This document shows positions 10,306 to 18,600 of a DNA stretch of 64,000 bases, piece after piece; the stretch's first letter is position 1, and each line of letters begins with the position of its first letter. A model generated the notes under the pieces. The model was not told where the DNA came from, made no database searches, and was given only the letters and a program-made list of their open reading frames with translations. The stretch is from Methylococcales bacterium (GTDB lineage: Bacteria > Pseudomonadota > Gammaproteobacteria > Methylococcales > Methylomonadaceae). The DNA is taken from assembly GCA_028712795.1 (NCBI GenBank), contig JAQTPT010000016.1, forward strand, positions 1 to 64,000. The letters run 5' to 3'. Made by a program: the position numbers and the translations under genes.

Positions 10306-13300
10306 TCATCTTCCTCCAGACAAGCTCAGTTCCAGCTTGCCGCGTTCCGGGTAAACGGGGTCGTTGTCGAGCTGGGCGATTTCGTGGGCGCTTAGGGTCA
10401 GCAGGCCCTTTTCGAGTTCGTCGTTGGCCATTTCGAACTGACGTTGCAAACGGGTCACCCTCAGACACTCGACGCCGGGGATTTTCATCCCCTCGGCAAT
10501 AATTCTGCTGATTTCGATGTTGACCCCGAAACTGAGATTGTCAGCGTGGAAAAACCCCAGCTTTCCGCCCGGTAATCTACGGTTGCTAAACGCATCCAAA
10601 ACAGCCGCCTTGACATGGGCTTTTTGGTAGTGGGGCAAGACGCATATTTCCAGCTTCAGATCGATGGGTACATAACGAGCGGCAAGCACACGCAAGTCGT
10701 GCCCCATGCGCCGATAGCGATAAAGGTACGCTTCCAGATTGCCAAGCAGGGCTGGGGCGGCCGTTTCGGTTCCTAATGGATCGACCGCAACGTCCGCCTC
10801 GTACCAGCTACCGGTCCAGACCAAGTTAGCTGAAGCGTGCTGCAATTGAACGTTGCGCTCGGCGATTGCGCGGTAATCGTCAGCGGTAATCGCTCGTTCC
10901 AGACGCTTGCGGAAATCGTGGGGGGCAAACAGCTTAGCTTCGGCAATCGGCTCGGGATCGAAGCCGCCAACCGCAGGCAAGGGATTGCGGACTCTAATGG
11001 AAACCCCGTCGAGCAAGGTATCATTTAAAACCAGGCGGTTGACGGACTCTGCTCCGACGTTGCCGGCCACGCCGTTGCCGACCCGGTAGCGGGCAAAAAA
11101 TAACGTACCCGCTTCCGGCAGATAGCCCAGATCGCCATTCCCGAAACGCAATTGGACAACTCCGTCGTTATCAGTCTCCACAACAAAGTGGCGATCATCA
11201 GGGCCGCTCTCGATCAGATCGTATCGCGCTTGCCACGCGGTAATGGGCAGTTTGCCGTCCGTATAGCGTTCGGCCAAGTCTTGGGGCAGGCTAGCGATGG
11301 GGAAACTCAGCCCGATACCGGTCGCGTCATCGACCACTTTGGGAGACAGCTTGCAAGGATCGATCTGTCCGAACAAGCTGACTAACTCCGATGACAGCGA
11401 ATAAACGCTTAAATTCGGCAGCGCCGCTCGCACATCCTGCACCAGCAAAGCTTGGGCGGACGCCAGGTGAAGTGTATCCTTATGAAGCAGATAGCCCAAG
11501 TTGCCATCCACGAAGCGTAACTGAATGACATCGTCGTTACTGATCTCCACAACGAAGTGACAGTCGTCCCCGCTAATCTCGACCTGGTCATGGCATGCTT
11601 GCCACTCAGTGAGAGGTAACTTCCCGTCCTTATATTGTTTGGCCACGGCCTTCGGCAAGCTATCCGTGATAAAACTCAGCCAAACCCCGGTCGTGTTCAC
11701 GACCACTTTGGGAGACAGCGTACCGGGATCGATCTGTCCGAACAAACGGCGTAATTCCGGTGAAAGCATGTAAACGCGTAAATTCGGCAACGCGGCGCGT
11801 ACATCCTGCATCAGCAAAGCGTGGGCAAATGCCAGTACCTGCGTATCCTGAGACAAAGGCGCGCTGAAAGTCAGCGGCGTTTTGCTCAGATGCGGTCGAA
11901 ACAAACCCGGTGTGATTTGAATCTCGCCGGGCTGACCGACGCAATCGCAGACAGCCTGCGACGACAACTTCGGGACTTCCCCCAGGCATTCGACAGCGAG
12001 TGTCTCGCCTAGATCAACCAACACCACATTCCCACGGGCGACGCTGATGTTATCAATATAACCACACTCGGGCGCCGGGCCTTGAGCCGAAATGCAAAAG
12101 GTGAAGGGCAGTGCATCTTCCCGAGACCACTTAATTTCCACATAAGGAGTAGGTTGGCCTTCCTGGGTCAATACTACGGAATCGCTTCCCGCTGTAATTG
12201 CGGTTATCCGTACTGCGTGGCGACGGAGCGGGTCGGCATCCTCCGGTAAGCCGGTTTTCGGCCCTAAAACTTCCTCGAATATCAGCACATCGCCTACCGT
12301 CAATGACCGCCCTATCTGACCGCTGGAAGTCCAGGTATCCAGCAGCGTCGCAGACACACTGCCTTTAGCCAAACAACACTCCCGCTCACCCCAGGTATAA
12401 AATCGTATTTCGCTAAGCTCCCAAGTAAACATCCATTTTTTGACAGGCCGGTCAGGCAGAGGCTCGAATATTTCGTAAGACCCTGCCGGTAAGTTGCTCA
12501 AGTCATTACTGTTGAGCACGGCAGCGGCACCCACCAGGGCGTTATTCAGCCCGGCAAGAAAAAAGAAAGCTGATGAAAGCAAGCTAACCGGTGGGGTCTG
12601 GGGTGCAATTTCAACACTCACCCAAGCGCGGGAGTTGCAGCCTTCATGCAAGGTATAGTCTACCAGTCGCACATGGCGCCGGATCGACACCCGCTGTCTG
12701 GCGGTTTCCAAATAAGCTTCAGTGGCGACGGCATCCTGATAATAACTTAAATAGTCGCCGGTATAAGCCAGTAGCTCGACCAGGGCGATACCCAGATCCG
12801 GCACATGGCGCTCCTGCCAGCCGGGCATGACCACTGCCAATCGGTCGAGTATCAGTTGTCGAAAGCTCGCATAGTCCTTGGCCAGGTAATTGATATCCGG
12901 CTCTATTAGAATTGGCGGCTCGCAGGCGCAAGGCGGCACGCAATCCAAATCCGAAGGGCAATCGATTTTGAAGGAGAAGTCCAGATGATCATAGCGCTTG
13001 TCGATATTTTCCACGCCCACCAGCCGTAAGGTATAGGTGGAAAAATCCCCGCCTTTATCCAGGTGTACCAGCAAAACGTCATCTTTCTCGGAGTCGCTGG
13101 GTTCAACCACCGCCTCGACCGAGACGATGCGGATGTTTTGAATTCGGCGCCCGCCCTCCAATAGCACGTATTGCCTGAGGTCTTGCTCCTCAATGCTAAA
13201 TTCCGGCGGCAACTTGCCGAGAAAGTACACCAACAACGTGGCCCCAATGAAGGGCGGCTTATCCAGAACCACTTCCAGGTAGTCCAAACCATTCCACCCG

Positions 13301-13353
13301 GCTTTTTTCCTTACCCAATCGCGGCGGCTATCCTGCTGGCAGCAAAGTTCCAT
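10306..13353 (-). CDS. Large baseplate wedge protein, J-type (first of two), with internal duplication
   Basis: The product is about 1015 residues. I place the start at 13353, where AGGAGGATCTT directly precedes ATG (MELCCQQ). A longer upstream reading would overlap the gp25 gene and lacks such a site. J-type features are DYASFRQLILDRLAVVMPGW, ALVELLAYTGDYLSYYQDAVATEAYL and the C-terminal block ADDYRAIAERNVQLQHA. The middle holds two tandem copies of a ~123-residue unit, each starting A-L-L-[MV]-Q-D-V-R-A-A-L-P-N-L and each ending G-x-L-G-Y-L. The nucleotide copies are also similar (11120-11480 and 11490-11845, offset 369 bp). The function is the wedge of the contractile baseplate, by family. 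Confidence 0.82.
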   Translation of the reverse strand: MELCCQQDSRRDWVRKKAGWNGLDYLEVVLDKPPFIGATLLVYFLGKLPPEFSIEEQDLRQYVLLEGGRRIQNIRIVSVEAVVEPSDSEKDDVLLVHLDKGGDFSTYTLRLVGVENIDKRYDHLDFSFKIDCPSDLDCVPPCACEPPILIEPDINYLAKDYASFRQLILDRLAVVMPGWQERHVPDLGIALVELLAYTGDYLSYYQDAVATEAYLETARQRVSIRRHVRLVDYTLHEGCNSRAWVSVEIAPQTPPVSLLSSAFFFLAGLNNALVGAAAVLNSNDLSNLPAGSYEIFEPLPDRPVKKWMFTWELSEIRFYTWGERECCLAKGSVSATLLDTWTSSGQIGRSLTVGDVLIFEEVLGPKTGLPEDADPLRRHAVRITAITAGSDSVVLTQEGQPTPYVEIKWSREDALPFTFCISAQGPAPECGYIDNISVARGNVVLVDLGETLAVECLGEVPKLSSQAVCDCVGQPGEIQITPGLFRPHLSKTPLTFSAPLSQDTQVLAFAHALLMQDVRAALPNLRVYMLSPELRRLFGQIDPGTLSPKVVVNTTGVWLSFITDSLPKAVAKQYKDGKLPLTEWQACHDQVEISGDDCHFVVEISNDDVIQLRFVDGNLGYLLHKDTLHLASAQALLVQDVRAALPNLSVYSLSSELVSLFGQIDPCKLSPKVVDDATGIGLSFPIASLPQDLAERYTDGKLPITAWQARYDLIESGPDDRHFVVETDNDGVVQLRFGNGDLGYLPEAGTLFFARYRVGNGVAGNVGAESVNRLVLNDTLLDGVSIRVRNPLPAVGGFDPEPIAEAKLFAPHDFRKRLERAITADDYRAIAERNVQLQHASANLVWTGSWYEADVAVDPLGTETAAPALLGNLEAYLYRYRRMGHDLRVLAARYVPIDLKLEICVLPHYQKAHVKAAVLDAFSNRRLPGGKLGFFHADNLSFGVNIEISRIIAEGMKIPGVECLRVTRLQRQFEMANDELEKGLLTLSAHEIAQLDNDPVYPERGKLELSLSGGR
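11120..11845 (-). repeat. In-frame tandem duplication inside the first J-type gene
   Basis: AAATTCGGCA recurs at 11411 and 11780, an offset of 369 bp (123 codons), and flanking sequence matches over most of that period. Because the period is a multiple of three the frame is kept. The copies differ at many positions, so the duplication is not brand new. Confidence 0.8.
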
Positions 13354-13366
13354 AAGATCCTCCTGG

Positions 13367-13723
13367 TTAAATACTACGGGAAAAACTGGCCGTTTGTTCC
13401 AGGCCGGTTCGCCGGATGGCATAAGCCATATTGACGGAAATCGTCGAGTCCACTGCCTGAACATCAAGCGCGCGCAGTTCTATGATATCCCCCAGCCAGC
13501 GCTGGATGGCGGCCTGCAACGTAAACTGTACGGTCGCCGCCAATTCCGGGCTGTTGGGTGCAAACACCAGTTGCATCAAACCACTGCCGAAATCCGGCCG
13601 GTTTACCCGTTCCCCGGCATTGGTAAAAATCAACTGTTCGATCATGTCGCGGACATGGTCATTGTCGCCGGTTGTCGCGGTTTTGCCACGGCTGTCGAAG
13701 TGGAAGGGAAAGTCAATGTTCAT
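13367..13723 (-). CDS. gp25/GPW-like baseplate wedge protein
   Basis: The 118-residue protein has the size and core pattern of the T4 gp25/P2 gpW family: I-x-Q-L-I-F-T-N-A-G-E-R-V-N-R-P-D-F-G-S-G-L near residues 28-50, which contains the conserved E-R (EPR-like) motif, then a helix and strand (LGDIIELRALDVQ). gp25 proteins nucleate sheath assembly on the baseplate. The gene lies 13 bp before the start of the J-type gene and 4 bp after the PAAR-like gene, as expected for a baseplate operon. AGGAA precedes the ATG. Confidence 0.92.
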   Translation of the reverse strand: MNIDFPFHFDSRGKTATTGDNDHVRDMIEQLIFTNAGERVNRPDFGSGLMQLVFAPNSPELAATVQFTLQAAIQRWLGDIIELRALDVQAVDSTISVNMAYAIRRTGLEQTASFSRSI

Positions 13724-13727
13724 GGGC

Positions 13728-14102
13728 TTAGGTTCCTGTTACTCGGGTTTGAACTACGCTGACGACTGGCGCGCCCTGGGGTATTTGCTCCACACTTTGG
13801 CAAACGCCCGGGCCGGGTCCAGGACTCGGTTGCAATGCAGCAGGCAGGCCTGCCACCAGGAAACGCGTCGAAGGCAGGGTCCATTTCACGGTTACGCAAG
13901 GCTGTGGCTTGGTTACCCCGGCAGGCGTAGGAATCTGAAAAGGGCATCCTGCAACCGAAGCGACTACCGCAATTATTTTTGGGTCAACGTTAACAACCGG
14001 CTGACCACTCACCAGTACCCGAGGTTGAGTGGGATTAACAGTCGCGGGCGCAGCGTGAAAACATTGCATTCCGGCACCGGCATGTAACAGAAAACCAGGC
14101 AT
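13728..14102 (-). CDS. PAAR-like spike-tip protein
   Basis: The protein has 124 residues. The N-terminus (MPGFLLHAGAGMQCFHA) and later VLVSGQPVV, AGCPFQIP and PQPCVTVKW resemble the PAAR-like tip proteins of eCIS and related phages, which bind metal through Cys/His and cap the spike. C14, H16, C53 and C68 are candidate ligands. It lies between the gp5-like spike and gp25, the position of the Afp10-type gene. GGAGACAA lies before the ATG. Identification rests on pattern and context. Confidence 0.75.
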   Translation of the reverse strand: MPGFLLHAGAGMQCFHAAPATVNPTQPRVLVSGQPVVNVDPKIIAVVASVAGCPFQIPTPAGVTKPQPCVTVKWTLPSTRFLVAGLPAALQPSPGPGPGVCQSVEQIPQGAPVVSVVQTRVTGT

Positions 14103-14121
14103 AATCAGTTGTCTCCTTTAG

Positions 14122-14652
14122 TCATGGAAGTATCGTCAAAGCTTTATTGTTTAAATCGATTCCCACTGGGGAAATATCAATCACATTTGTCCCATAAGTG
14201 ATTTTGATACCGGTAGCGCTTAACTTGATCGATGCGGCCAATGGTGGAGTTGGAATCAGGCTTTCCAAGGTTAAATCACCCGTTAAAGTATTCATCTTGA
14301 TACGGGCGGCCGATTTGGTCGGTATTCCTCCAGTCGGAGCGACCGTGAACACGACGGTTTGTGGTGTCGTAGGCGGTATATCCGGTTGCAATAATGCAAG
14401 GACTTCGCCTTCCCGCCACCAGCACCCCGTCCAAATGGGTTTCTCCAAATCGCCTTCCTCGAATTCGATCCAAACTCCAGCGTTCGCGGGCGGAATAGCA
14501 TAAAAACCCGGATAGGGAGTACAGGCTTCGGCCACTACTTGCAAAGGGGTTCCACCTACCGTCACCGATGCAGTAATACGCCCCTTCATGGCCAAGTCCA
14601 TCGGGCTTATAACAATACCCCGGTACTTGCCGAAATAAGGCCCGCAACTCAT
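14122..14652 (-). CDS. gp5/gpV-like spike base protein (OB-fold)
   Basis: The protein has 176 residues. Residues 1-90 fit an OB-fold of the gp5/baseplate-V type: YFGKYRGIVI, then RITASVTV, TPYPG and the sheet G-V-W-I-E-F-E-E-G-D-L-E-K-P-I-W-T-G, which is the characteristic 'V-x-V-x-F-E-x-G-D-x-x-x-P-x-W-x-G' signature. The C-terminal part has strand repeats (ASIKLSATGIKITY, VIDISPVGIDLNN) that fit a triple-stranded beta-helix spike. Its ATG overlaps the stop of the gp27-like gene by 4 bp. Together they form a split VgrG. Confidence 0.88.
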   Translation of the reverse strand: MSCGPYFGKYRGIVISPMDLAMKGRITASVTVGGTPLQVVAEACTPYPGFYAIPPANAGVWIEFEEGDLEKPIWTGCWWREGEVLALLQPDIPPTTPQTVVFTVAPTGGIPTKSAARIKMNTLTGDLTLESLIPTPPLAASIKLSATGIKITYGTNVIDISPVGIDLNNKALTILP

Positions 14653-15812
14653 GGTAACACCACCGGAGTAAGAGGTCCGCGCCCATCCCGTTTCAACGTA
14701 AAACTTTGTTTATACTCGCCATGCTTGATTGAATGCTTTACCTGCTTCACGTAGTACATGCCATCCTGTAATAAACCCGCCCCTCTTACCCCGACAAAGC
14801 GTCGCGGCTTGAGTACGTGCCCATATCTCACGGCGTCCAGTTCTCCAGTGGCAGTTATGGCGTCGTTGGCTTTATTGGTTATGGCCTGAGCTTTCAACAG
14901 GGCTTCTATGGGGTCAATGCTACTGGAATGCTTTGGGAAAACCCGTCGTACAAACGGTTGCTGAGTAATTGCGGCCGGTAGCGGCGTTAAGGGGATGCGG
15001 GCCATGGGTAAACTGGCTACCGGAACGGGCAGGCCGGTCATTTTGTCCTGAATGAAGCCGGAAACCATCCGGGGGGACAACGCGTCATTACTGAAATGGA
15101 TAGAGTCTACGTTGGAGTCCGGCCCCATATTCACCGACAAAGCGGGTTGAGGCGGTACAGGCAGGCTTTTATCCGGGCCCCAGTAGGCCAAACTCACCAA
15201 GGGCGCTTGCGGCTCTACATAGAATACATAATTATTTTTCTTGGCCAGGTTATTTATGTATTCAAAATCAGTGCAGGATTGCACGGGTATACGATCAGTC
15301 ATCAGGTAAGTCTCGGGTACCAGTGCGGGCATGGTGATAGGCGGGGTAGCCAAATAAGCAAAATACTTGGCCAGCAATAATTGGATGCGAACATGCGGCG
15401 GCATGTTTGGGAATGGCATTGCATTCTCATCCATATCCATCAGCACGCGGATGTCTTCTCCGGTAATTGTCAGGGTTGAACCTCCCGGCTCCCCGGAGGC
15501 ATGAAACTCCTGTTGGGTGATAATTCCGTCGATAAGTATCTCAGGAAAAACGCCGAACCAAATCTGCAAAATAACCCGGTTGGAAGGTATAAGCAAAGGG
15601 CTGGCAACCAGAAGATTATCCAACATCCCAACGCCGGCCCGGCCAACCGTGAAGGTGAGCTGAAAACCGTCACGGCCTTCGTCACTCAAGGTAACGCTCG
15701 CTTCGCTTAACGCTTCGACAACAAACACAGGAGCAGGCACCGCCGCCACCTTACCCAACCATAAAGTAAGGCGTATGCCCAAGGCGCTGGACAACAAAGA
15801 AGAAGCATCCAT
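14649..15812 (-). CDS. gp27-like hub protein (phage late control D family)
   Basis: This 387-residue protein is the hub half of a split VgrG. Family-like signs are the N-terminal barrel (LTLWLGKVAAVPAPVFVVEALSEASVTL), the LTITGEDIRVLMDMDE segment, and the S-C-T-D-F-E-Y-I-N-N-L-A-K-K-N-N-Y-x-F-Y-V-E block that is typical of GPD/gp27 proteins. The C-terminus RYGHVLKPRRFVGVRGAGLLQDGMYYV is also usual. It should form the trimeric hub between the tube's first ring and the spike. The start codon overlaps the stop of the LysM-type gene, and the stop overlaps the spike gene. Confidence 0.88.
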   Translation of the reverse strand: MDASSLLSSALGIRLTLWLGKVAAVPAPVFVVEALSEASVTLSDEGRDGFQLTFTVGRAGVGMLDNLLVASPLLIPSNRVILQIWFGVFPEILIDGIITQQEFHASGEPGGSTLTITGEDIRVLMDMDENAMPFPNMPPHVRIQLLLAKYFAYLATPPITMPALVPETYLMTDRIPVQSCTDFEYINNLAKKNNYVFYVEPQAPLVSLAYWGPDKSLPVPPQPALSVNMGPDSNVDSIHFSNDALSPRMVSGFIQDKMTGLPVPVASLPMARIPLTPLPAAITQQPFVRRVFPKHSSSIDPIEALLKAQAITNKANDAITATGELDAVRYGHVLKPRRFVGVRGAGLLQDGMYYVKQVKHSIKHGEYKQSFTLKRDGRGPLTPVVLP

Positions 15813-16144
15813 CAGGAATTGCCTCCGTAGATGCCCGGAATGATGTCCTGGGGTTGCGGCGTTGGAATATTCAACTTCTTTCCGGTTGGCTGCGCGGGTA
15901 TCAAATCCCGAGGGTTCATAGCCCGATTTGCATCACACAGCAGCCAAAACAGTTCGGAGGCTCCCAAGGCTTTCGCGGCAATCAGATCAAGGCGATCCCC
16001 TTGCGAAATCGCCAGCGACCCAACCACGCTGAAGGCTTCTGCCGGGGGTACAAAACGGCGTTTCAAATAAACCAACACCCGGCCATCCGGTTCGGTTAAC
16101 GTGGCGGTGGCTGTCGATAAATAACGGCTTGGAAAATCAAACAT
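15812..16144 (-). CDS. LysM-like baseplate protein (tail protein X type)
   Basis: The 110-residue protein has one LysM-like module in its second half (S-Q-G-D-R-L-D-L-I-A-A-K-A-L-G, then W-L-L-C-D-A-N and an 'I-P' ending). This is the arrangement of tail protein X and of the LysM proteins in eCIS that clamp the hub. The N-terminal half (RYLSTATATLTEPDGRVLVY) is a short beta unit. It overlaps the gp27-like gene by 1 bp. Confidence 0.82.
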   Translation of the reverse strand: MFDFPSRYLSTATATLTEPDGRVLVYLKRRFVPPAEAFSVVGSLAISQGDRLDLIAAKALGASELFWLLCDANRAMNPRDLIPAQPTGKKLNIPTPQPQDIIPGIYGGNS

Positions 16145-16153
16145 GTCGGCTCC

Positions 16154-16810
16154 TTATAATAATTTAATGTCACCGCCTGCAACCGATCCAATGGCATTCA
16201 CGCTGGCAATGGTAGCCATGGTTTCCTTGACTATTTGATGGGCCAGGAACAAATGATACCCAGGGTTCAGAACAGAAAGATCGTTATAGCTCAACACCCT
16301 CATCCCTAACGATACTTTGGCGCGGAGAGGGTTTAGATTGACGTCGTGCGCCTCTTCGGTAATGGACATATCCGTGATTCTTACCGGTAAAATCCGCTTT
16401 AAACCCCAGACAAAAAATACCATGGGCGCCATCGGCGGCACGATTTCCAAAGTGCCGGCAAACATCAAGACGGTATTGGCGACAACCAACAAACTTTTGG
16501 GATAAATCAACATCTCCAGCGCCGAGAGCTGCGGATAAATGCCCAGTTTCCCGGTTATGGCGTCTCCCTGTTCCAACTGGTCGGAGGCATCCAGTTCGAT
16601 GTCAAGCTTGATGGTTTCAACAGGAGCGCCTTTCAGCCGAATCGCTTCGGACTTATCCCCGCTCTGATTGCCCATGCTTTGCGGTTGCAAGGAGCGGGTG
16701 AACGTATCGGGGTTGTACTGAAACGCAATCACGCTCGACAGCGGATTGAACAAATCAATGCCAATGATGGCGCCTTTGGTGAGGCGGGGGGAGTTGGGAA
16801 AACTGCTCAT
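16154..16810 (-). CDS. CIS_tube-domain protein (tube initiator, Afp7/Pvc7-like)
   Basis: The 218-residue protein carries the sequence 'A-F-Q-Y-N-P-D-T-F-T-R-S-L-Q-P-Q' near residue 30, the hallmark of CIS_tube proteins. The body alternates strand and helix (VETIKLDIELDASDQ, LEIVPPMAPMVFFVWGLKRILPVRITDMSITEEAHDVNLNPLRAKVSLGMRV). The family begins the inner tube at the hub, usually with a LysM partner, which here is the next gene 9 bp away. It is the first structural gene after the cargo block, with 288 bp of upstream spacer, so it may have its own promoter. The start lacks a strong ribosome site. Confidence 0.8.
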   Translation of the reverse strand: MSSFPNSPRLTKGAIIGIDLFNPLSSVIAFQYNPDTFTRSLQPQSMGNQSGDKSEAIRLKGAPVETIKLDIELDASDQLEQGDAITGKLGIYPQLSALEMLIYPKSLLVVANTVLMFAGTLEIVPPMAPMVFFVWGLKRILPVRITDMSITEEAHDVNLNPLRAKVSLGMRVLSYNDLSVLNPGYHLFLAHQIVKETMATIASVNAIGSVAGGDIKLL

Positions 16811-16853
16811 GGTTTACATTCCATCCTTATGGTTTTCGGTAGCTTTCTTTTGT

Positions 16854-16885
16854 CTTGTCTTAAAAAGTTTTTTCCATAAGACAAG
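16854..16885. promoter_or_regulatory. Perfect 9-bp inverted repeat upstream of the CIS_tube gene
   Basis: CTTGTCTTA (16854-16862) and TAAGACAAG (16877-16885) are exact inverted copies separated by 14 nt, within the 288-bp spacer between the DUF4157 gene and the CIS_tube gene. There is no T-run after it on the minus strand, so an operator or mRNA hairpin is more likely than a terminator. Confidence 0.5.
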
Positions 16886-17040
16886 CCGGAATTGTTGCTC
16901 GACTGTTTTCACTTTTCACTCCAACCATAAATATTGTTTATGAACCTATTTACAACTTAATTCAACCACACCTTTAAGCTACCCACTTCATTTGACATAC
17001 TGTTCGTCTTGCAATCGTTTTACGCTTCATGCCGGTTAAT

Positions 17041-17066
17041 GAGAAAATATCAATCAAGTTTGATCC
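17041..17066. repeat. 26-bp direct repeat, copy 1 (second copy 24659-24684)
   Basis: GAAAATATCAATC...TGATCCCA occurs here and at 24659-24684 with two differences. Both copies lie just beyond the 3' end of a DUF4157 gene. They may be remnants of the duplication that spread these genes, or a shared upstream element of the following gene. Confidence 0.6.
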
Positions 17067-17098
17067 CATTGATTGCCATTGAGTGGAAAGTTGTCGTG

Positions 17099-18448
17099 TC
17101 AGGCTTGTCTCCGGCAGTTTGCCGGAAGCGGCGGCGCTGGGTTGCCGCTCGCCGTAACTTCGGCTTGGCGGCGCGTCAGCAACTCCTGGCGTTGAGTGGT
17201 AAAATTGGCTTGCAAAGAGGCATTCATACAGTTGAAGTAACCCAGTGCAGCGTCGATTAGGCTCACCCGAGTGCTATGTTGCATACGCCCTGTGCCTGGT
17301 CGTTCGACAAACAAGGCTTCGTGATAAAAGGCACGAAATTCTCTTTCATCCTGGCGATTGGCTCCACCCATGCCGGCTCGCTGCTGATCGATATGCTCGA
17401 TCTCATGGCCCACCTGTGCCACGCGCCGTGCAAAGTGCCGTTGGTTCGAGTTCTCGACAAAGTAGCGGCCCACCGTGATGATACCGGTAAGGCTTTGCCC
17501 CGTGCCCTGATAGGTGGTGCTGAGTCCTGGGATATTGTCCTGATATCGAATAGACGTCACTTTCGAAGCATCCCCTCCATAGTACTGATTGATAATGCGC
17601 TGCACAACATCAACGGCACGATCAGCAATAGGACGAGCAGCGTCATTGGCCACAGCAATGATGGCCTGGGCGACTGTGTCAATAGCCGAAGGGTTACGTT
17701 GGCGTGAGCCGGGGCCTTGGTGGGCGTAGCTTGAGTCGCCGTAAATCGACTCGTGGAGCTCCTCCGTGCTTCCAGCGGCATCTGGGGAACGCTGGATGCC
17801 TACCGGGCATGTATCAATAGAGGACAGAGCACGCTTTTCATTTCGTTTACCTGCATGAAACCCTTCTGAACCAGACTGATGCACCACATGCGTCAACTCA
17901 TGAGCAAGCAACCGCCGTCCCTCGTGCGACCCTGGCGCAAACTGACCCGCGCCAAACACAATGTTGTGTCCTGCTGTATAGGCACGGGCACTCACGTCCC
18001 GCGCCGATTGCTCGGCGGCTACGTCTGAATGCACACGCACCCGTGAAAAATCATGACCGAAACGCTGCTCCATGTCTTGCCGTAACACCGGTTCCAGCGA
18101 CCTGCCGGGTCCGGCAAGGACGCGGTCTACGCTGGCGGGCGCGACATCCGCCCCCTCAGCCGCTTGTCCAGCGAATCGCTGGATGCTCGGTGGCGCGGCG
18201 CTGACTGCGGAATGTGACGGCGCTGCCATTACTTGATCGGCAACACGATCCGCCTCCTGTTCCAGAGGGTCATTGCTTGCGCCAATGGCAAGCTTCCGTT
18301 GTAGACCGCTTTTGTTCTTTGCACACTCCGCGCATTCCCCGCCTGCAACCGTGTGATTGCCGCAGGCGCACTTGCGCTGAAGCATGGCTTGAGCAGGCGG
18401 TAAAAAACTGGCAGACTTGGCTTCTTGAATATTGGCTGTTTTATTCAT
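17099..18448 (-). CDS. DUF4157 (eCIS core domain) protein with second HExxH domain; putative effector
   Basis: The protein has about 449 residues. I chose the ATG at 18448 because GGAGGAATC precedes it. The N-terminus has a possible zinc ribbon (C-A-C-G-N-H...C-A-E-C) and the phrase L-Q-R-K-L-A-I-G-A-S-N-D-P-L-E-x-E-A-D-R-V-A-D-Q-V-M. DUF4157 follows, with F-G-H-D-F-S-x-V-R-V-H and the HELTHVVHQ motif (about residues 183-191). The C-terminal part has another zincin-type motif, HEIEH (about 348-352), with acidic residues shortly after (QDEREFRAFYHEA). DUF4157 is the known marker of eCIS cargo. The C-terminal half is the presumed active part, probably a metalloprotease. No signal peptide is seen. 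Confidence 0.85.
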   Translation of the reverse strand: MNKTANIQEAKSASFLPPAQAMLQRKCACGNHTVAGGECAECAKNKSGLQRKLAIGASNDPLEQEADRVADQVMAAPSHSAVSAAPPSIQRFAGQAAEGADVAPASVDRVLAGPGRSLEPVLRQDMEQRFGHDFSRVRVHSDVAAEQSARDVSARAYTAGHNIVFGAGQFAPGSHEGRRLLAHELTHVVHQSGSEGFHAGKRNEKRALSSIDTCPVGIQRSPDAAGSTEELHESIYGDSSYAHQGPGSRQRNPSAIDTVAQAIIAVANDAARPIADRAVDVVQRIINQYYGGDASKVTSIRYQDNIPGLSTTYQGTGQSLTGIITVGRYFVENSNQRHFARRVAQVGHEIEHIDQQRAGMGGANRQDEREFRAFYHEALFVERPGTGRMQHSTRVSLIDAALGYFNCMNASLQANFTTQRQELLTRRQAEVTASGNPAPPLPANCRRQA

Positions 18449-18600
18449 ATATGATTCCTCCATACAGCGATTGCCCGTTGCTTTCCGAATTGCATCGGGT
18501 TCTTGCCCGCAACTTGCAAAGATTGACGCTGACTGGGTGCGATAATGTCACTCTCCAAATTCAGACAACAAACAAGCAAGTTGATGTTCATAGTTGCTCA

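Noticed and set aside
10306-13467. Upstream start of the first J-type gene at 13467
   Set aside because: It would overlap gp25 and lacks a ribosome site, while AGGAGGATCTT-ATG is perfect at 13353.
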